Source: Hymenobacter monticola
GTDB taxonomy: Bacteria; Bacteroidota; Bacteroidia; Cytophagales; Hymenobacteraceae
DNA: 64,000 nucleotides
Assembly: GCF_022811645.1 (NCBI RefSeq)
Contig: NZ_CP094534.1
Span: 3,348,001 to 3,412,000, forward strand
Reading direction: 5' to 3'
In this document: positions 26,244 through 34,346 of the stretch, one piece after another
Layout: each line of letters begins with the position of its first letter
How positions within the stretch are numbered: the stretch's first letter is position 1
Notes under the pieces: generated by a model
What the model saw: only the letters and a program-made list of their open reading frames with translations
What the model was told of the DNA's origin: nothing
The model's database searches: none
Made by a program: the position numbers and the translations under genes

Positions 26244-27053
26244 ATGCGGTACTTTCTGCTCATCACGGCTCCGGCGTTGCTGCTGGGCGCCACCCACTTC
26301 CATTCCCTGCCGCCCGCGCCAGCACCCAAAAAAACCGTCGCCCCGGCTGCCCTGGCCGCCCCTGGGGTCGTGCTTTCCAACGCTGCCCGCACCGCCCTAC
26401 TGGCCCGCGCCCAGTTGGGCAAGCTCTGGCAGCACCGCCCTCAAAACGGTACCGAAGACGTGCTCAACGGCTGCTACGGCTACGACGGGCGGCGCATCGA
26501 GTTCGTGTTTACCACCGTGCAGGCCGATGCCCACAGCCCCGGCCGCTACCTCGTGGCCGGCAAATTCCGCTGCTACGGCGACGTGACGCCCTTTCGCGGC
26601 AGCGTGGAGGTGCAGCAGGTGCAGCGGCTGTCCAACGAGCAGGCCGCGTACTCGGCCGACGACGAGAACAAAACGCCCACCTACTGCGCCACCGGCAGCT
26701 TTGCCTTGCGCTCCACCACCCACCACGGCCTCGGCGGGGAGTTCAACGGCCGCGTAGCGCTCGATTTCAAGCTCCAGGCCGGCAACCGGGCCGAACTGGC
26801 AACTTACACCAGCAACCCCGCCACCCGCAACGGCGGCCTTTTGTTCGACGGCCAGTGGCGCGAAGACGCCACTTCCGAAACCGCCGTGCCGGTGCTGTGG
26901 AAGCAGGATATTGCCGTGACGCGGCAGGTGCTGACGCGCTTTGGCCTGGGCGACCGCAGCGGCAGCATCAACGCCAAATACGCCCGCGTGGGCTGGAATA
27001 ACTTCTGGTCCAACGAAGAATGGTGGGTCGAAAAATCGGTGGCGCGACGCTAA
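26244..27053 (+). CDS. Secreted protein of an unnamed family, paralog 4 of 4
   Basis: A 269-residue protein with a signal peptide (LLITAPALLLGATHF) but no lipobox Cys, unlike its three neighbours, so it may be periplasmic or secreted. Shared core: RAQLGKLWQ, NGCYGYDGRRIEFVFTTVQAD, YLVAGKFRCYGDVTPFRG, GGEFNGRVALDFKL, GLLFDGQWRED, LTRFGLGDRSGSINAKYARVGWNNFW then SNEEWW. It is the most diverged copy (FFG becomes CYG, VRGK becomes VAGK). A 128-base gap precedes it, so it may have its own promoter. Function unknown. Confidence 0.78.
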   Translation: MRYFLLITAPALLLGATHFHSLPPAPAPKKTVAPAALAAPGVVLSNAARTALLARAQLGKLWQHRPQNGTEDVLNGCYGYDGRRIEFVFTTVQADAHSPGRYLVAGKFRCYGDVTPFRGSVEVQQVQRLSNEQAAYSADDENKTPTYCATGSFALRSTTHHGLGGEFNGRVALDFKLQAGNRAELATYTSNPATRNGGLLFDGQWREDATSETAVPVLWKQDIAVTRQVLTRFGLGDRSGSINAKYARVGWNNFWSNEEWWVEKSVARR

Positions 27054-27170
27054 AGTGGTGGGCAGAAAATTATTAGCTAAGTGAATTAGTATCTTCGCGC
27101 TTGCGTTGCTAACTTCACCAGCCGAATTCGCGTTAGCATTGAACGCCATTCCCGGCTGCTGCCCTCCCCG

Positions 27171-27992
27171 ATGATTAACACCAACCTTAAGTTTTGCCGG
27201 CGCGAGCTCGCCCTCACGCAGGCCCAGATGGCCGACAAGCTCGGCATCAAACGCTCCCTGGTGGGCGCCTACGAAGAAGGCCGCGCCGAGCCCCGCCTCG
27301 CCACCCTCGTCAACATGGCCCGCCTGTTCGGCATCACCCTCGACCAGCTGGTGACCACCGACTTTAGCAAGAAAAAGAACGCCAAAATCATCGGCACCGC
27401 TCCGGCCCCCGAGGCCACGGCCGATACCGACGACCAGCCCGAGCCGCCCACGCCCGCCGGCGGCAAGCTCCGCGTGCTGGCCTTCACCGTGGACCAGGAC
27501 CAGAACGAGAACATCGAGCTGGTGCCCCAGAAAGCCGCCGCCGGCTACCTCAACGGCTACGCCGACCGCGAGTACCTGGAGGTGCTGCCCAAGTTCCGCC
27601 TGCCCATGCTCTCGAGCACGGGCACGTATCGGGCCTTCGAAATTGCCGGCGACTCCATGCTGCCCATTGCCAGCGGCACCGTCATCGTGGGCCGCTACGT
27701 GGAAGACTGGACGAGCATCAAGGACGGCACGCCCTGCATTGTGGTGAGCACCCGCGAGGGCATCGTGTTCAAGCGCGTGTACAACAAGCTGCGCTCGGGC
27801 GCCATGTTCGTGCTGCACTCCGACAACCCGCATTTCTCGCCCTACGACGTGAAGGTGGACGACGTGCTCGAAATCTGGGAAGCCAAGAGCTACATCAGCA
27901 GCACCTTCCCCATTGCCGAGCTCTCGCTGGAGCGCGTGGCCAGCCTTGTGCTTGACTTGCAGCAGCAAGTGGCGCTGCTGAAGAAGGCCTAG
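27171..27992 (+). CDS. LexA-like XRE-family regulator with S24 peptidase domain
   Basis: A 273-residue protein. An N-terminal XRE helix-turn-helix (about 5-60; LTQAQMADKLGIKRSLVGAYEEGRAEP) binds DNA. After a Pro-rich linker comes an S24/LexA-type domain: candidate self-cleavage site Ala124-Gly125 (KAAAGYLNGY), nucleophile Ser162 (IAGDSMLPI) and general base Lys201 (GIVFKRVYNK). The C-terminal 25 residues (LSLERVASLVLDLQQQVALLKKA) look like a short coiled coil for dimerisation. By analogy with LexA and CI it could be a repressor that cleaves itself on a stress signal. It lies 117 bases downstream of the lipoprotein cluster with its own possible promoter (TATCTTCG at about 27089-27096). Confidence 0.88.
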   Translation: MINTNLKFCRRELALTQAQMADKLGIKRSLVGAYEEGRAEPRLATLVNMARLFGITLDQLVTTDFSKKKNAKIIGTAPAPEATADTDDQPEPPTPAGGKLRVLAFTVDQDQNENIELVPQKAAAGYLNGYADREYLEVLPKFRLPMLSSTGTYRAFEIAGDSMLPIASGTVIVGRYVEDWTSIKDGTPCIVVSTREGIVFKRVYNKLRSGAMFVLHSDNPHFSPYDVKVDDVLEIWEAKSYISSTFPIAELSLERVASLVLDLQQQVALLKKA

Positions 27993-28049
27993 CTGAAGCG
28001 GCTGAACAAGCTGGTCGAACTGGCTGCAGAAAAAGGCTGCAGAAAAAAG

Positions 28050-28145
28050 AACGGTCATGCTGAGCGCAGCCGAAGCATCTCTACCGCAGTAGTAAATAAT
28101 TACTAGTGCGGTAGAGATGCTTCGGCTGCGCTCAGCATGACCGTT
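28050..28145. repeat. 96-bp palindrome with perfect 39-base arms (family C, copy 1)
   Basis: The left arm 28050-28088 (AACGGTCATGCTGAGCGCAG...) and right arm 28107-28145 are exact reverse complements. The 18-base centre itself contains TAGTAA...TTACTA, so nearly the whole element can fold on itself. It lies between the XRE/S24 gene and pirin. Related partial copies are at 1578-1615, 36531-36615 and 56883-56982. No coding function. Confidence 0.92.
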
Positions 28146-28219
28146 TGGTTTGGAGGAGAGCGCCAACTTCCGGCCCGGCCGGTGCGTATGGGAGGCACTC
28201 CCATTCCCCAAGCCTTTGC

Positions 28220-28945
28220 ATGATGCTTAAATACATCTCCGCCGCCGACCGCCACCACGCCGCCCCAGCGGCTTGGCTCAATAGCTACTTCCTGTTTTCA
28301 TTTGCTGATTATTTCGACCGCGATAACCTGCATTTTGGCCCGCTGCGGGTGTTCAACGACGACAGCGTAGCCGCGCAGTCGGGCTTCCCGCAACACCCGC
28401 ATTCCGAGATGGAGATTGTGACGCTGGTACTCGAAGGCGAAATCCAGCATCAGGACACGATGGGCAACAAAACGACCATCAAAGCTGGCGAGGTGCAACG
28501 CATGACCGCCGGCACCGGCCTGGCCCACTCCGAGTTCAACCGCCAGGACAAGCCCCTGCACCTCTACCAGCTCTGGTTCATTCCGGGCCAGAAGGGCCTG
28601 GCGCCCAGCTACGAGCAGAAGGACATCGGCTTCATCAGCGGCAACAAAAACGAGCTGGTGCCGCTGGTTACCGGCCAGAAAGTGCTGGAGGACGTGGTGT
28701 ACATGAACTCGAACAGCACCGTGTACTGGGCAAACCTGGACTGCGACAAGGAAATTCAGTTCAAGACTTTCCCCATTCGCCTCACCTTCATTTATGTAAA
28801 AGAAGGCGTCATTTTCGTGAATGGCACCGAGCTGGGCCCCAACGACCAGGCCCGCATGACCGGCGACGACGTGGTGCAAATCCGGGCCAGCAAGGACGCC
28901 CAGTTCATCCTCATCGACCTGCCCGCCAGCGAAGCCAATTACTAA
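28220..28945 (+). CDS. Pirin family protein
   Basis: A 241-residue bicupin. The N-terminal cupin carries the metal ligands in FPQHPHSEMEIVTLVLEGEIQHQD and AGTGLAHSEFN, and a typical RVFNDD motif precedes them. The C-terminal half matches pirin-like proteins of the YhhW type (LHLYQLWFIP...GLAPSYEQK). YhhW-like pirins have quercetinase activity, but the physiological role is unknown. Either ATG of the MM pair at 28220 may be used; TTTG at 28215-28218 lies four bases before the second ATG, recalling the leaderless boxes of other genes here. The frame extends upstream into the palindrome, which is not likely coding. Confidence 0.92.
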   Translation: MMLKYISAADRHHAAPAAWLNSYFLFSFADYFDRDNLHFGPLRVFNDDSVAAQSGFPQHPHSEMEIVTLVLEGEIQHQDTMGNKTTIKAGEVQRMTAGTGLAHSEFNRQDKPLHLYQLWFIPGQKGLAPSYEQKDIGFISGNKNELVPLVTGQKVLEDVVYMNSNSTVYWANLDCDKEIQFKTFPIRLTFIYVKEGVIFVNGTELGPNDQARMTGDDVVQIRASKDAQFILIDLPASEANY

Positions 28946-28969
28946 CCGTTTTACGGCGCACGCGCAAAA

Positions 28970-28999
28970 CAAAAAAGCCGGCAGCAAGCCGGCTTTTTT
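28970..28999. terminator. Bidirectional terminator, pirin and outer-membrane protein genes
   Basis: AAAAAAGCCGGC (28971-28982) pairs with GCCGGCTTTTTT (28988-28999) around five bases. The A-run and T-run on either side let it work for both converging genes. Confidence 0.9.
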
Positions 29000-29022
29000 G
29001 CGTTCAAGCAGATGGAAGAAGC

Positions 29023-29928
29023 TTAAAAATTGTAGCTCACCCCCGCCGAATACCCAGTCGATTTGCCAATGTTGCGCCCGGCTACGTAGGTGCTCACGCC
29101 CAGCGTCAGGCCGAAGCCTTTGCTGAGGGGCCGGTAGCCGCTGGCGCCCAGGCGCACATAGTTGACGCGCGTGGACGGGAAAAAGCCCGTGAAGCCTTGC
29201 TGCGAAATGTCGGTGCCGCCGTTCGATTCCTGGAAGGCGGCGTAGCCTTCGAGGTAGGTTTTGGGGCCGGCGTAGCCCACTTTGGCTTCGCCGATGAGGG
29301 CGTGCGGCACCAGGCCGGTGCGCAAACTGTAGCCCACCTGAGCCGTGGCAAACACGCCCGAGGCCGTTTTGAGGTGCGCCACGCCGGCCGTGGAGTATTT
29401 GGTAGCGCGGTTGCCGATGGCAATGATGTAGCCGTAGCCGGTGTTTGTCTGGTAGTTGCTGACGGGGGTGCTGAAACTCACCACGCCCAGCAAATCGAGG
29501 ATGCTGCTGCCGATTTCGCGCGAGTAAGCCTTGAACTTGAGCAGGGCATTGACGTCTTGCAGGCCCTGGCGTACGTTGGTGTAGCCTTGGTCGGAATAGA
29601 GCGCGTGCAGGTCGTTGATGACCGTGCCGGGGGCCCGGCCCTTCGATTGAATAAAGGGCAGGCTCACGATGGCGTCAATCTTATCGGTGAGCCCGTAGGT
29701 GGCGTAAAGGTTGAGCGAGTTGACGCGCACTTCCTGGAAAATGGGCACCACGTCAATCTTCTCCGGGGCCAGATACACATTGGTGTAGCTTTCGGTGGTG
29801 CCCGACAACGACACCGACCCGTGGCCCTTGCCCGCCATGAAACCGCTCACGATGGCCTGGGCCCGGCCCGCAGAAGCGCTGCCCAGCAGCAGAAAAGCAG
29901 CAAACGCAAGCGTAGAAAACTTTTGCAT
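29023..29928 (-). CDS. Outer-membrane beta-barrel-like protein
   Basis: A 301-residue protein with a signal peptide (FAAFLLLGSASAGRAQA) and a mature part rich in alternating aromatic/polar strands (LNLYATYGLTDKIDAIVSLPF, AQVGYSLRTGLVPHALIGEAKVGY, YLEGYAAFQES, GFGLTLGVSTYVAGR), ending in a terminal aromatic strand SAGVSYNF as in barrels inserted by the BAM complex. Probably a porin or transporter-like barrel; the substrate is unknown. ATG at 29928 gives the clean signal peptide. It is divergent from the fasciclin gene with a 200-base AT-rich gap between them. Confidence 0.75.
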   Translation of the reverse strand: MQKFSTLAFAAFLLLGSASAGRAQAIVSGFMAGKGHGSVSLSGTTESYTNVYLAPEKIDVVPIFQEVRVNSLNLYATYGLTDKIDAIVSLPFIQSKGRAPGTVINDLHALYSDQGYTNVRQGLQDVNALLKFKAYSREIGSSILDLLGVVSFSTPVSNYQTNTGYGYIIAIGNRATKYSTAGVAHLKTASGVFATAQVGYSLRTGLVPHALIGEAKVGYAGPKTYLEGYAAFQESNGGTDISQQGFTGFFPSTRVNYVRLGASGYRPLSKGFGLTLGVSTYVAGRNIGKSTGYSAGVSYNF

Positions 29929-30128
29929 AAAATATAATTTTGTCAATAAATAATTTGCTGGGTGCTCGTGGTAAAAAGCCCGGGCTAATTATTTCAAAGT
30001 GCAATCTACGGCGGCTAATTGCCTATCGGATTTATCTTCGTGCAATCCAAGCCCGATTTAAAATCGTTTGTATTCAACACCTTGGGTCGAATTGCTTATT
30101 AGGCTCGACCAACATATTCTTTTACCCG

Positions 30129-31121
30129 ATGAAAAATTTTTTCTCTGTCAAAGCGAGTGCCTTGGCCCTGGGCCTGCTGCTGGCCGGATGTGCTAAAAAC
30201 AAGGAAGTCGAGCCCACTATTACCAACATCGCCGTCACCAACCCCGATTTTCAGACGCTGGAAGACGCGGCCATTCGCGGCGACGTGGCGGTGCTGCTCG
30301 GCAACAAAAACGCCGCCGACCCTGCGGGCAACTTCACGGTATTTGCGCCGACCAACGATGCCTTCGCCCGCCTGGGCCTGCGCTCGGCCACCGACCTCAC
30401 GGCCTTGCAGCAGCCCTTCCTGCGCAGCACGCTGTTCTACCACGTGTTCAGCGGCACACTGCCGGGCAGCGCCCTCACGGCGGGCAGCACATCGGCCTCG
30501 GCGCTGGGCGTTACGCGGCGCATCATTCAGCGGGCCGACGGCAGCCGGTATGTCAACGGCTCCAGAATTTTGGGCACGGATGTGGCGGCGGCCAACGGCC
30601 TGATTCATCCCATCGACAAGGTGTTGCTGGCCACGGGCGCCGACGTGCTCAATTCGGCCCTGGCGCTGCAGAAAGGGAACGTATTCGTAAAGCCCGAGCT
30701 CACGTTTTTGGTGGAAGCTGTCGTGTACTGCAACTTGCAGTCCGCCCTCACCGGCACGCCCGGCAGCCCGAATCTGACAGTTTTTGCGCCCACCGACCAA
30801 GCCTTTAAAGACCTGGGCACGCTGCTGAACGTGCCGCTCAACGTGCCGGCCGACATCCGCAAGCTGCCCGTGGCTACCGTGACGGCGGTGTTGCTCAACC
30901 ACGTCGTCATCGGTGGCGCGCAGGGCGGCAAATTCACCCCCGAGCTGCCCGAAAGCACCACCATCACCGCGGCCGGCGGCCCCATTGCCCTCGGCGCTTT
31001 CAACAACGGCGTGCTCACGGCGAAAGGCAATGGCAATGCTGCCCCGGCCAATATGGTGATTCCCGACGTGCAGTGCACCAACGGCGTGGTCCACGTCATC
31101 GACCGCGTACTGCTTCCCTAA
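30129..31121 (+). CDS. Fasciclin (FAS1) domain lipoprotein
   Basis: A 330-residue lipoprotein (ALALGLLLAGCAKN, lipidated Cys about 20) with two FAS1 domains. Domain 1 (about 35-170): FTVFAPTNDAFARLG, LRSTLFYHVFSG, and NGLIHPIDKVLL. Domain 2 (about 175-330): LTVFAPTDQAFKDLG, VTAVLLNHVVIGG and NGVVHVIDRVLLP. These TVFAPTxxAF and G-hh-HxIDxVLL pairs are the FAS1 H1 and H2 signatures. FAS1 proteins usually act in cell-surface adhesion. The frame is open to 29940 but ATG 30129 gives the signal peptide. Confidence 0.92.
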   Translation: MKNFFSVKASALALGLLLAGCAKNKEVEPTITNIAVTNPDFQTLEDAAIRGDVAVLLGNKNAADPAGNFTVFAPTNDAFARLGLRSATDLTALQQPFLRSTLFYHVFSGTLPGSALTAGSTSASALGVTRRIIQRADGSRYVNGSRILGTDVAAANGLIHPIDKVLLATGADVLNSALALQKGNVFVKPELTFLVEAVVYCNLQSALTGTPGSPNLTVFAPTDQAFKDLGTLLNVPLNVPADIRKLPVATVTAVLLNHVVIGGAQGGKFTPELPESTTITAAGGPIALGAFNNGVLTAKGNGNAAPANMVIPDVQCTNGVVHVIDRVLLP

Positions 31122-31138
31122 ATTTTTCGCAGGCACAG

Positions 31139-31185
31139 GCAAGCAAAAAGGCCGGCTCCCTACGGAAGCCGGCCTTTTTGCTTGC
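31139..31185 (+). terminator. Terminator of the fasciclin gene
   Basis: A 19-base stem (GCAAGCAAAAAGGCCGGCT with its complement ending at 31185) closes a nine-base loop; TTTTT lies within the right arm. Confidence 0.88.
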
Positions 31186-31373
31186 ACGAGGCAGCAGTAT
31201 TATATGGTGTATTCCCGGACTTTGCTCTAGGCTTTGGGGTATGCCATCAGCGGCTGGAAGTAGACCACTATTGCGCAGGGGCGTCGTTGATGTGGGTTTT
31301 GGTGGCAGGGTGTAGTCGGCATTTTTGGGCAGCGGGTAGAGGCGGCTTTTCGACTCCGCGAAACCTAGCGCGC

Positions 31374-32315
31374 CTACGCGGCCTGCGCCTGTGCCAAGTG
31401 GCAGTCCTTGTACTTCTTGCCGCTGCCACAGGGGCAGGGGGCGTTGCGGCCGAACTTGCGGCGGCTGCGCAGCGTCTTCAGCCACTCGCGCGGGTCGGTG
31501 GCAAAGCGCAGGAAGCGCTTCTTGGGGTTCTGGCGGAAGGCCCGGCTCAGCAGCTCGTACAGCTCGGGGTGGTTTTCCTGCAGCTTCTCGGGCTTCTCAA
31601 AAAAGTATTCGGTGACGACGGCAAAAAATTCGGCTTCGTTGGTAGCGGCGTAGGGGTTGATTTCTGACTTACCGGCGTGAATGGCGGCGATTTCGCGCTG
31701 CATCACCTCGGCCCAGGGCTGCAGCAATTCGGGCGGTAGGGCGGCCTGGGGCACGCCATCAATCACGCCGTCGGCTTCATCGAGCAGGTGGGCAAACTCG
31801 TGGATGCCCACATTCTGCCGGTCCAGCCCGTCGCGGAAGCCCTGTTCCAGCGAGGCCTTCGACAGGCGCATGTAATGCTGGTTCTGGAAGCCCTGCACCG
31901 AACCCAGCAAGGTGCCTTGCAGGGGCTTCACTTCTTTGCCAGGGTCATTTTCCAGCTTCCAGGCATCGGGCAGAATGAGCACTTCGCCCAAGTGGCTGTA
32001 TTCCCAATCGGGAAACCCGAACACCGGAATCAGGGCCGAGGCCGCTACCAGCAGGCGGGTGGTATCGTCCACCTCGGTTTGAACGCCCGTAATGCGTGTA
32101 CTGGCCAGAAAAACCTGCACCTGCTTTTCAAAACGCGCTTTCTCCTTCTTGGTCAGCGACAAGTAAAAAGCCACGCGCTCGGCCAGAATCTGACGCCAGG
32201 CGGCCGGAAACTCGGCCGCCAGGGCTTCAGCGCGGCGGCGCGAGTCGGCCGTGGCGTAGTGGTAAAAGGTGTATAGAATGGCCACCAGAACGGCCAGTGA
32301 AATCAAATAGGGCAT
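31374..32315 (-). CDS. mtfA: MtfA-like zinc metallopeptidase fused to SEC-C motif
   Basis: A 313-residue protein. The first 20 residues form a membrane helix (LISLAVLVAILYTFYHYA). The central domain fits MtfA/zincin-like peptidases: VLILPDAWK, NVGIHEFAHLLDEADG with the HExxH zinc site at about 171-175, and NEAEFFAVVTEYFFEKPE carrying the third ligand Glu. E. coli MtfA binds the Mlc repressor. The last 20 residues, GRNAPCPCGSGKKYKDCH, are a SEC-C zinc-binding motif as at the C-terminus of SecA, an addition E. coli MtfA lacks. The SEC-C may target the enzyme to ribosomes or other partners; that is inference. Confidence 0.88.
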   Translation of the reverse strand: MPYLISLAVLVAILYTFYHYATADSRRRAEALAAEFPAAWRQILAERVAFYLSLTKKEKARFEKQVQVFLASTRITGVQTEVDDTTRLLVAASALIPVFGFPDWEYSHLGEVLILPDAWKLENDPGKEVKPLQGTLLGSVQGFQNQHYMRLSKASLEQGFRDGLDRQNVGIHEFAHLLDEADGVIDGVPQAALPPELLQPWAEVMQREIAAIHAGKSEINPYAATNEAEFFAVVTEYFFEKPEKLQENHPELYELLSRAFRQNPKKRFLRFATDPREWLKTLRSRRKFGRNAPCPCGSGKKYKDCHLAQAQAA

Positions 32316-32424
32316 GGGCCGGTTTAACGGCCGGCTGGCGCCAGGGTTGGCTTATCAACACCCTTCGTTCGGCTGCTTTATGGCCGGGGTTGTGTCCCAA
32401 GCGCTACCAATCAACGACGACGCA

Positions 32425-32751
32425 TCAGAGCAGCGGCAAATGCGCCGCCAGCTTCTCGCGCAGCAGGGCAATCAGCCGCTCGTCGCCAAAAGGGTATTTA
32501 TCCGGAATGCGCAGCACCACGAGGTGCTTGCCGCGTAGCTCGTCGGCAAATTTTTCGCGCAGGCGGTCGGCGTGGCGGCGCTCCATCACGAAAATGGTTT
32601 CGGCCCAGCCCAGGTGGCCGGCCGTCACGCGCACCCGCGCGCCCGGCTCGGTGCCGGCCGAGCGGGCTTCGTAGTGCGGGTGCTCATCAAAGAGCCGCTC
32701 GGCGGTGAGGCTGCGCCACTTGTTTTGGCTGCAGATGAAGAGGAGACGCAT
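32425..32751 (-). CDS. Low-molecular-weight protein tyrosine phosphatase-like protein
   Basis: A 108-residue protein starting MRLLFICSQNKWRSLTAE. The loop C-S-Q-N-K-W-R-S matches the CX5R(S/T) phosphate-binding loop of low-molecular-weight tyrosine phosphatases, though the protein is shorter than the usual 150 residues and lacks the classical DPxxxD; a related acid may lie in LRIPDKYPF. Similar small proteins are annotated as phosphotyrosine phosphatases in many bacteria, with no known substrate. Confidence 0.8.
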   Translation of the reverse strand: MRLLFICSQNKWRSLTAERLFDEHPHYEARSAGTEPGARVRVTAGHLGWAETIFVMERRHADRLREKFADELRGKHLVVLRIPDKYPFGDERLIALLREKLAAHLPLL

Positions 32752-32772
32752 AAGACAGCTTTTGTATAACGT

Positions 32773-32861
32773 CTGGCACGAGTACCCCGAAGCTCCTGCT
32801 TCGGTCCGCGTCCGGAATCGTTTGGCGGGCCGAAGCAGGAGCTTCGGGGTACTCGTGCCAG
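32773..32861. repeat. Dispersed palindrome, family A, copy 1
   Basis: The left arm begins CTGGCACGAGTACCCCGAAG and the right arm ends CTTCGGGGTACTCGTGCCAG, reverse complements over about 35 bases. It fills the gap between the phosphatase-like gene and the helicase gene. Copies share the core GAGTACCCCGAAGCTC at 39698-39777 and 55393-55473. Confidence 0.88.
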
Positions 32862-32870
32862 GCGGCGGCG

Positions 32871-34310
32871 CTATCGAATCAGCGCCACCTTCACTTTCTT
32901 GCCTTTCACCTTAGCGCCCTGCATGCGGGCCAGCACCTCCTCGGCTAGCGCCTCGGGTACGGCCACAAAGCTGTGGTGGTCGAACACTTCGATGCGGCCC
33001 ACGGCCTCGCGCTCTAGGCCGCCCACGCTCACGAAGGCCCCGGCTAGGTCGCCGCGGCTAATTTTCTCGCTCTTGCCGGCCGATACGTGCAGCGTGACGG
33101 TACTCGGGCGCGGGGCCTTTGGCGCGGCGGCGGGCAGGGCCGGCGGGCGTAGGCCGGCCCACTGCACGTTCTTGGCCGTGGGCCACTGCTGAATTTTCTG
33201 CTGCTCGGGGGGCGTCACGAGCAGGTGGGCCGTGCCAGTGGCGCCGGCGCGGGCCGTGCGGCCGGCGCGGTGCTGGAACGTGTCGGTGTCGTGGGGCGGG
33301 TCGAACTGCACCACGGTGTCGAGGTCGTTCACGTCGAGGCCGCGGGCGGCTACGTCGGTGGCTACCAGCACAGTGGCCGACCCGTTGCGCAGCTTCATCA
33401 TGCTTTTGTCGCGCTCGGGCTGCAGCATTTTGCCGTGCAGGGCCTCGGCGGCCAGGCCCCGGCCGCGCAGGAAGCGCGTGAGCTCTTCCACCCGGTCGCG
33501 GGTGTTGGCAAACACGAGGGCGCGACCGGCCGTGGGCTGGCTGATAATGTGGTAGAGGGCCGCGGGCTTCTGTTCGGAGCCGCTGAGAACGTGGCCCCGC
33601 AGCACCAGCGTCTCGGGCAGCGTGGTGGCGTTGGCGCCGCCCACGTTCATCACGCGGGGCCGCGTCAGGTACTCGCGCACCAGGCTCAGCACCTTGTCGG
33701 GCATGGTGGCCGAGAACAGCAGCGTTTGGCGGCGCTGCGGCAGGCGGCTGATGATGGTGGCCATTTCCTCCTGAAAGCCCAGCTCCAGCAGCTTGTCGGC
33801 CTCGTCCAGCACCAGCACTTTCAGGCGGTTGGGCACGATGGTTCGGCGCTCCAGGTGGTCGAGCATGCGGCCGGGGGTGGCCACCACCACGTGGGGCATC
33901 TGCTGCAGGCCCTTTACCTCGTCGCGCATGGCGTGGCCGCCGTAGTAGCCGGCCACGCGCAGGTTGGGCAGGTGCTTGCCTAGGCGCTGCAGGGCGTCGC
34001 GCACCTGCAGCACCAGCTCGCGGGCGGGCACCAGCACCAGCGCCTGCATGGTGGCCGAGGTGGGGTCGACCTGCTGCAGCACGGCCAGGCCGTAGGCGGC
34101 GGTTTTGCCCGAGCCGGTGGGAGCCTGCCCGGCCACGTCCTGCCCTTCGAGGGCGGGGGCCAGCACCAGCTGCTGCACGGGGGTAGGCTGGGTGAAGTTC
34201 AGCTCGGCCACGCCCGCCAGCAGGGCGGGGGAGAGGGCGAAATCAGCGAATTGCAGGTCGGGCTTGGGCGCGGGGGCGGCGCCAGCGGCGGAGGTGTCAG
34301 GAGTTTGCAC
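32871..34310 (-). CDS. DEAD-box RNA helicase with DbpA RNA-binding domain
   Basis: A 479-residue helicase. Motifs: Q-motif FTQPTPVQQLVL, Walker A APTGSGKT, VLVPARELVLQ, VVATPGRMLDHL, VLDEADKLLELGF, LLFSATMP, RALVFANTRDRVEEL, VLVATDVAARGLDV and QHRAGRTARAG. The last 80 residues (TVTLHVSAGKSEKISRGDLAGAF...GRIEVFDHHSFVAVPEALAEEVL) match the DbpA RNA-binding domain, which in DbpA binds 23S rRNA hairpin 92, so a role in large-subunit assembly is likely. No in-frame ATG lies near the start; translation begins at GTG 34310, four bases after a TACCTTTG box. Confidence 0.92.
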   Translation of the reverse strand: MQTPDTSAAGAAPAPKPDLQFADFALSPALLAGVAELNFTQPTPVQQLVLAPALEGQDVAGQAPTGSGKTAAYGLAVLQQVDPTSATMQALVLVPARELVLQVRDALQRLGKHLPNLRVAGYYGGHAMRDEVKGLQQMPHVVVATPGRMLDHLERRTIVPNRLKVLVLDEADKLLELGFQEEMATIISRLPQRRQTLLFSATMPDKVLSLVREYLTRPRVMNVGGANATTLPETLVLRGHVLSGSEQKPAALYHIISQPTAGRALVFANTRDRVEELTRFLRGRGLAAEALHGKMLQPERDKSMMKLRNGSATVLVATDVAARGLDVNDLDTVVQFDPPHDTDTFQHRAGRTARAGATGTAHLLVTPPEQQKIQQWPTAKNVQWAGLRPPALPAAAPKAPRPSTVTLHVSAGKSEKISRGDLAGAFVSVGGLEREAVGRIEVFDHHSFVAVPEALAEEVLARMQGAKVKGKKVKVALIR

Positions 34311-34314
34311 GGGG

Positions 34315-34322
34315 CAAAGGTA
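34315..34322 (-). promoter_or_regulatory. -7 box four bases before the helicase GTG start
   Basis: On the minus strand this reads TACCTTTG, followed by four bases and GTG. It matches the box and spacing found before murB, so the message may be leaderless. The -33 region is not conserved. Confidence 0.5.
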
Positions 34323-34346
34323 CGGCCGGCGTCAGGGGAAGCCGTG

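Noticed and set aside
26397..28211. A 604-codon minus-strand open frame spanning paralog 4, the XRE/S24 gene and the palindrome
   Set aside because: It crosses two genes with strong family support and a perfect palindrome, which would be unlikely for a real coding region.
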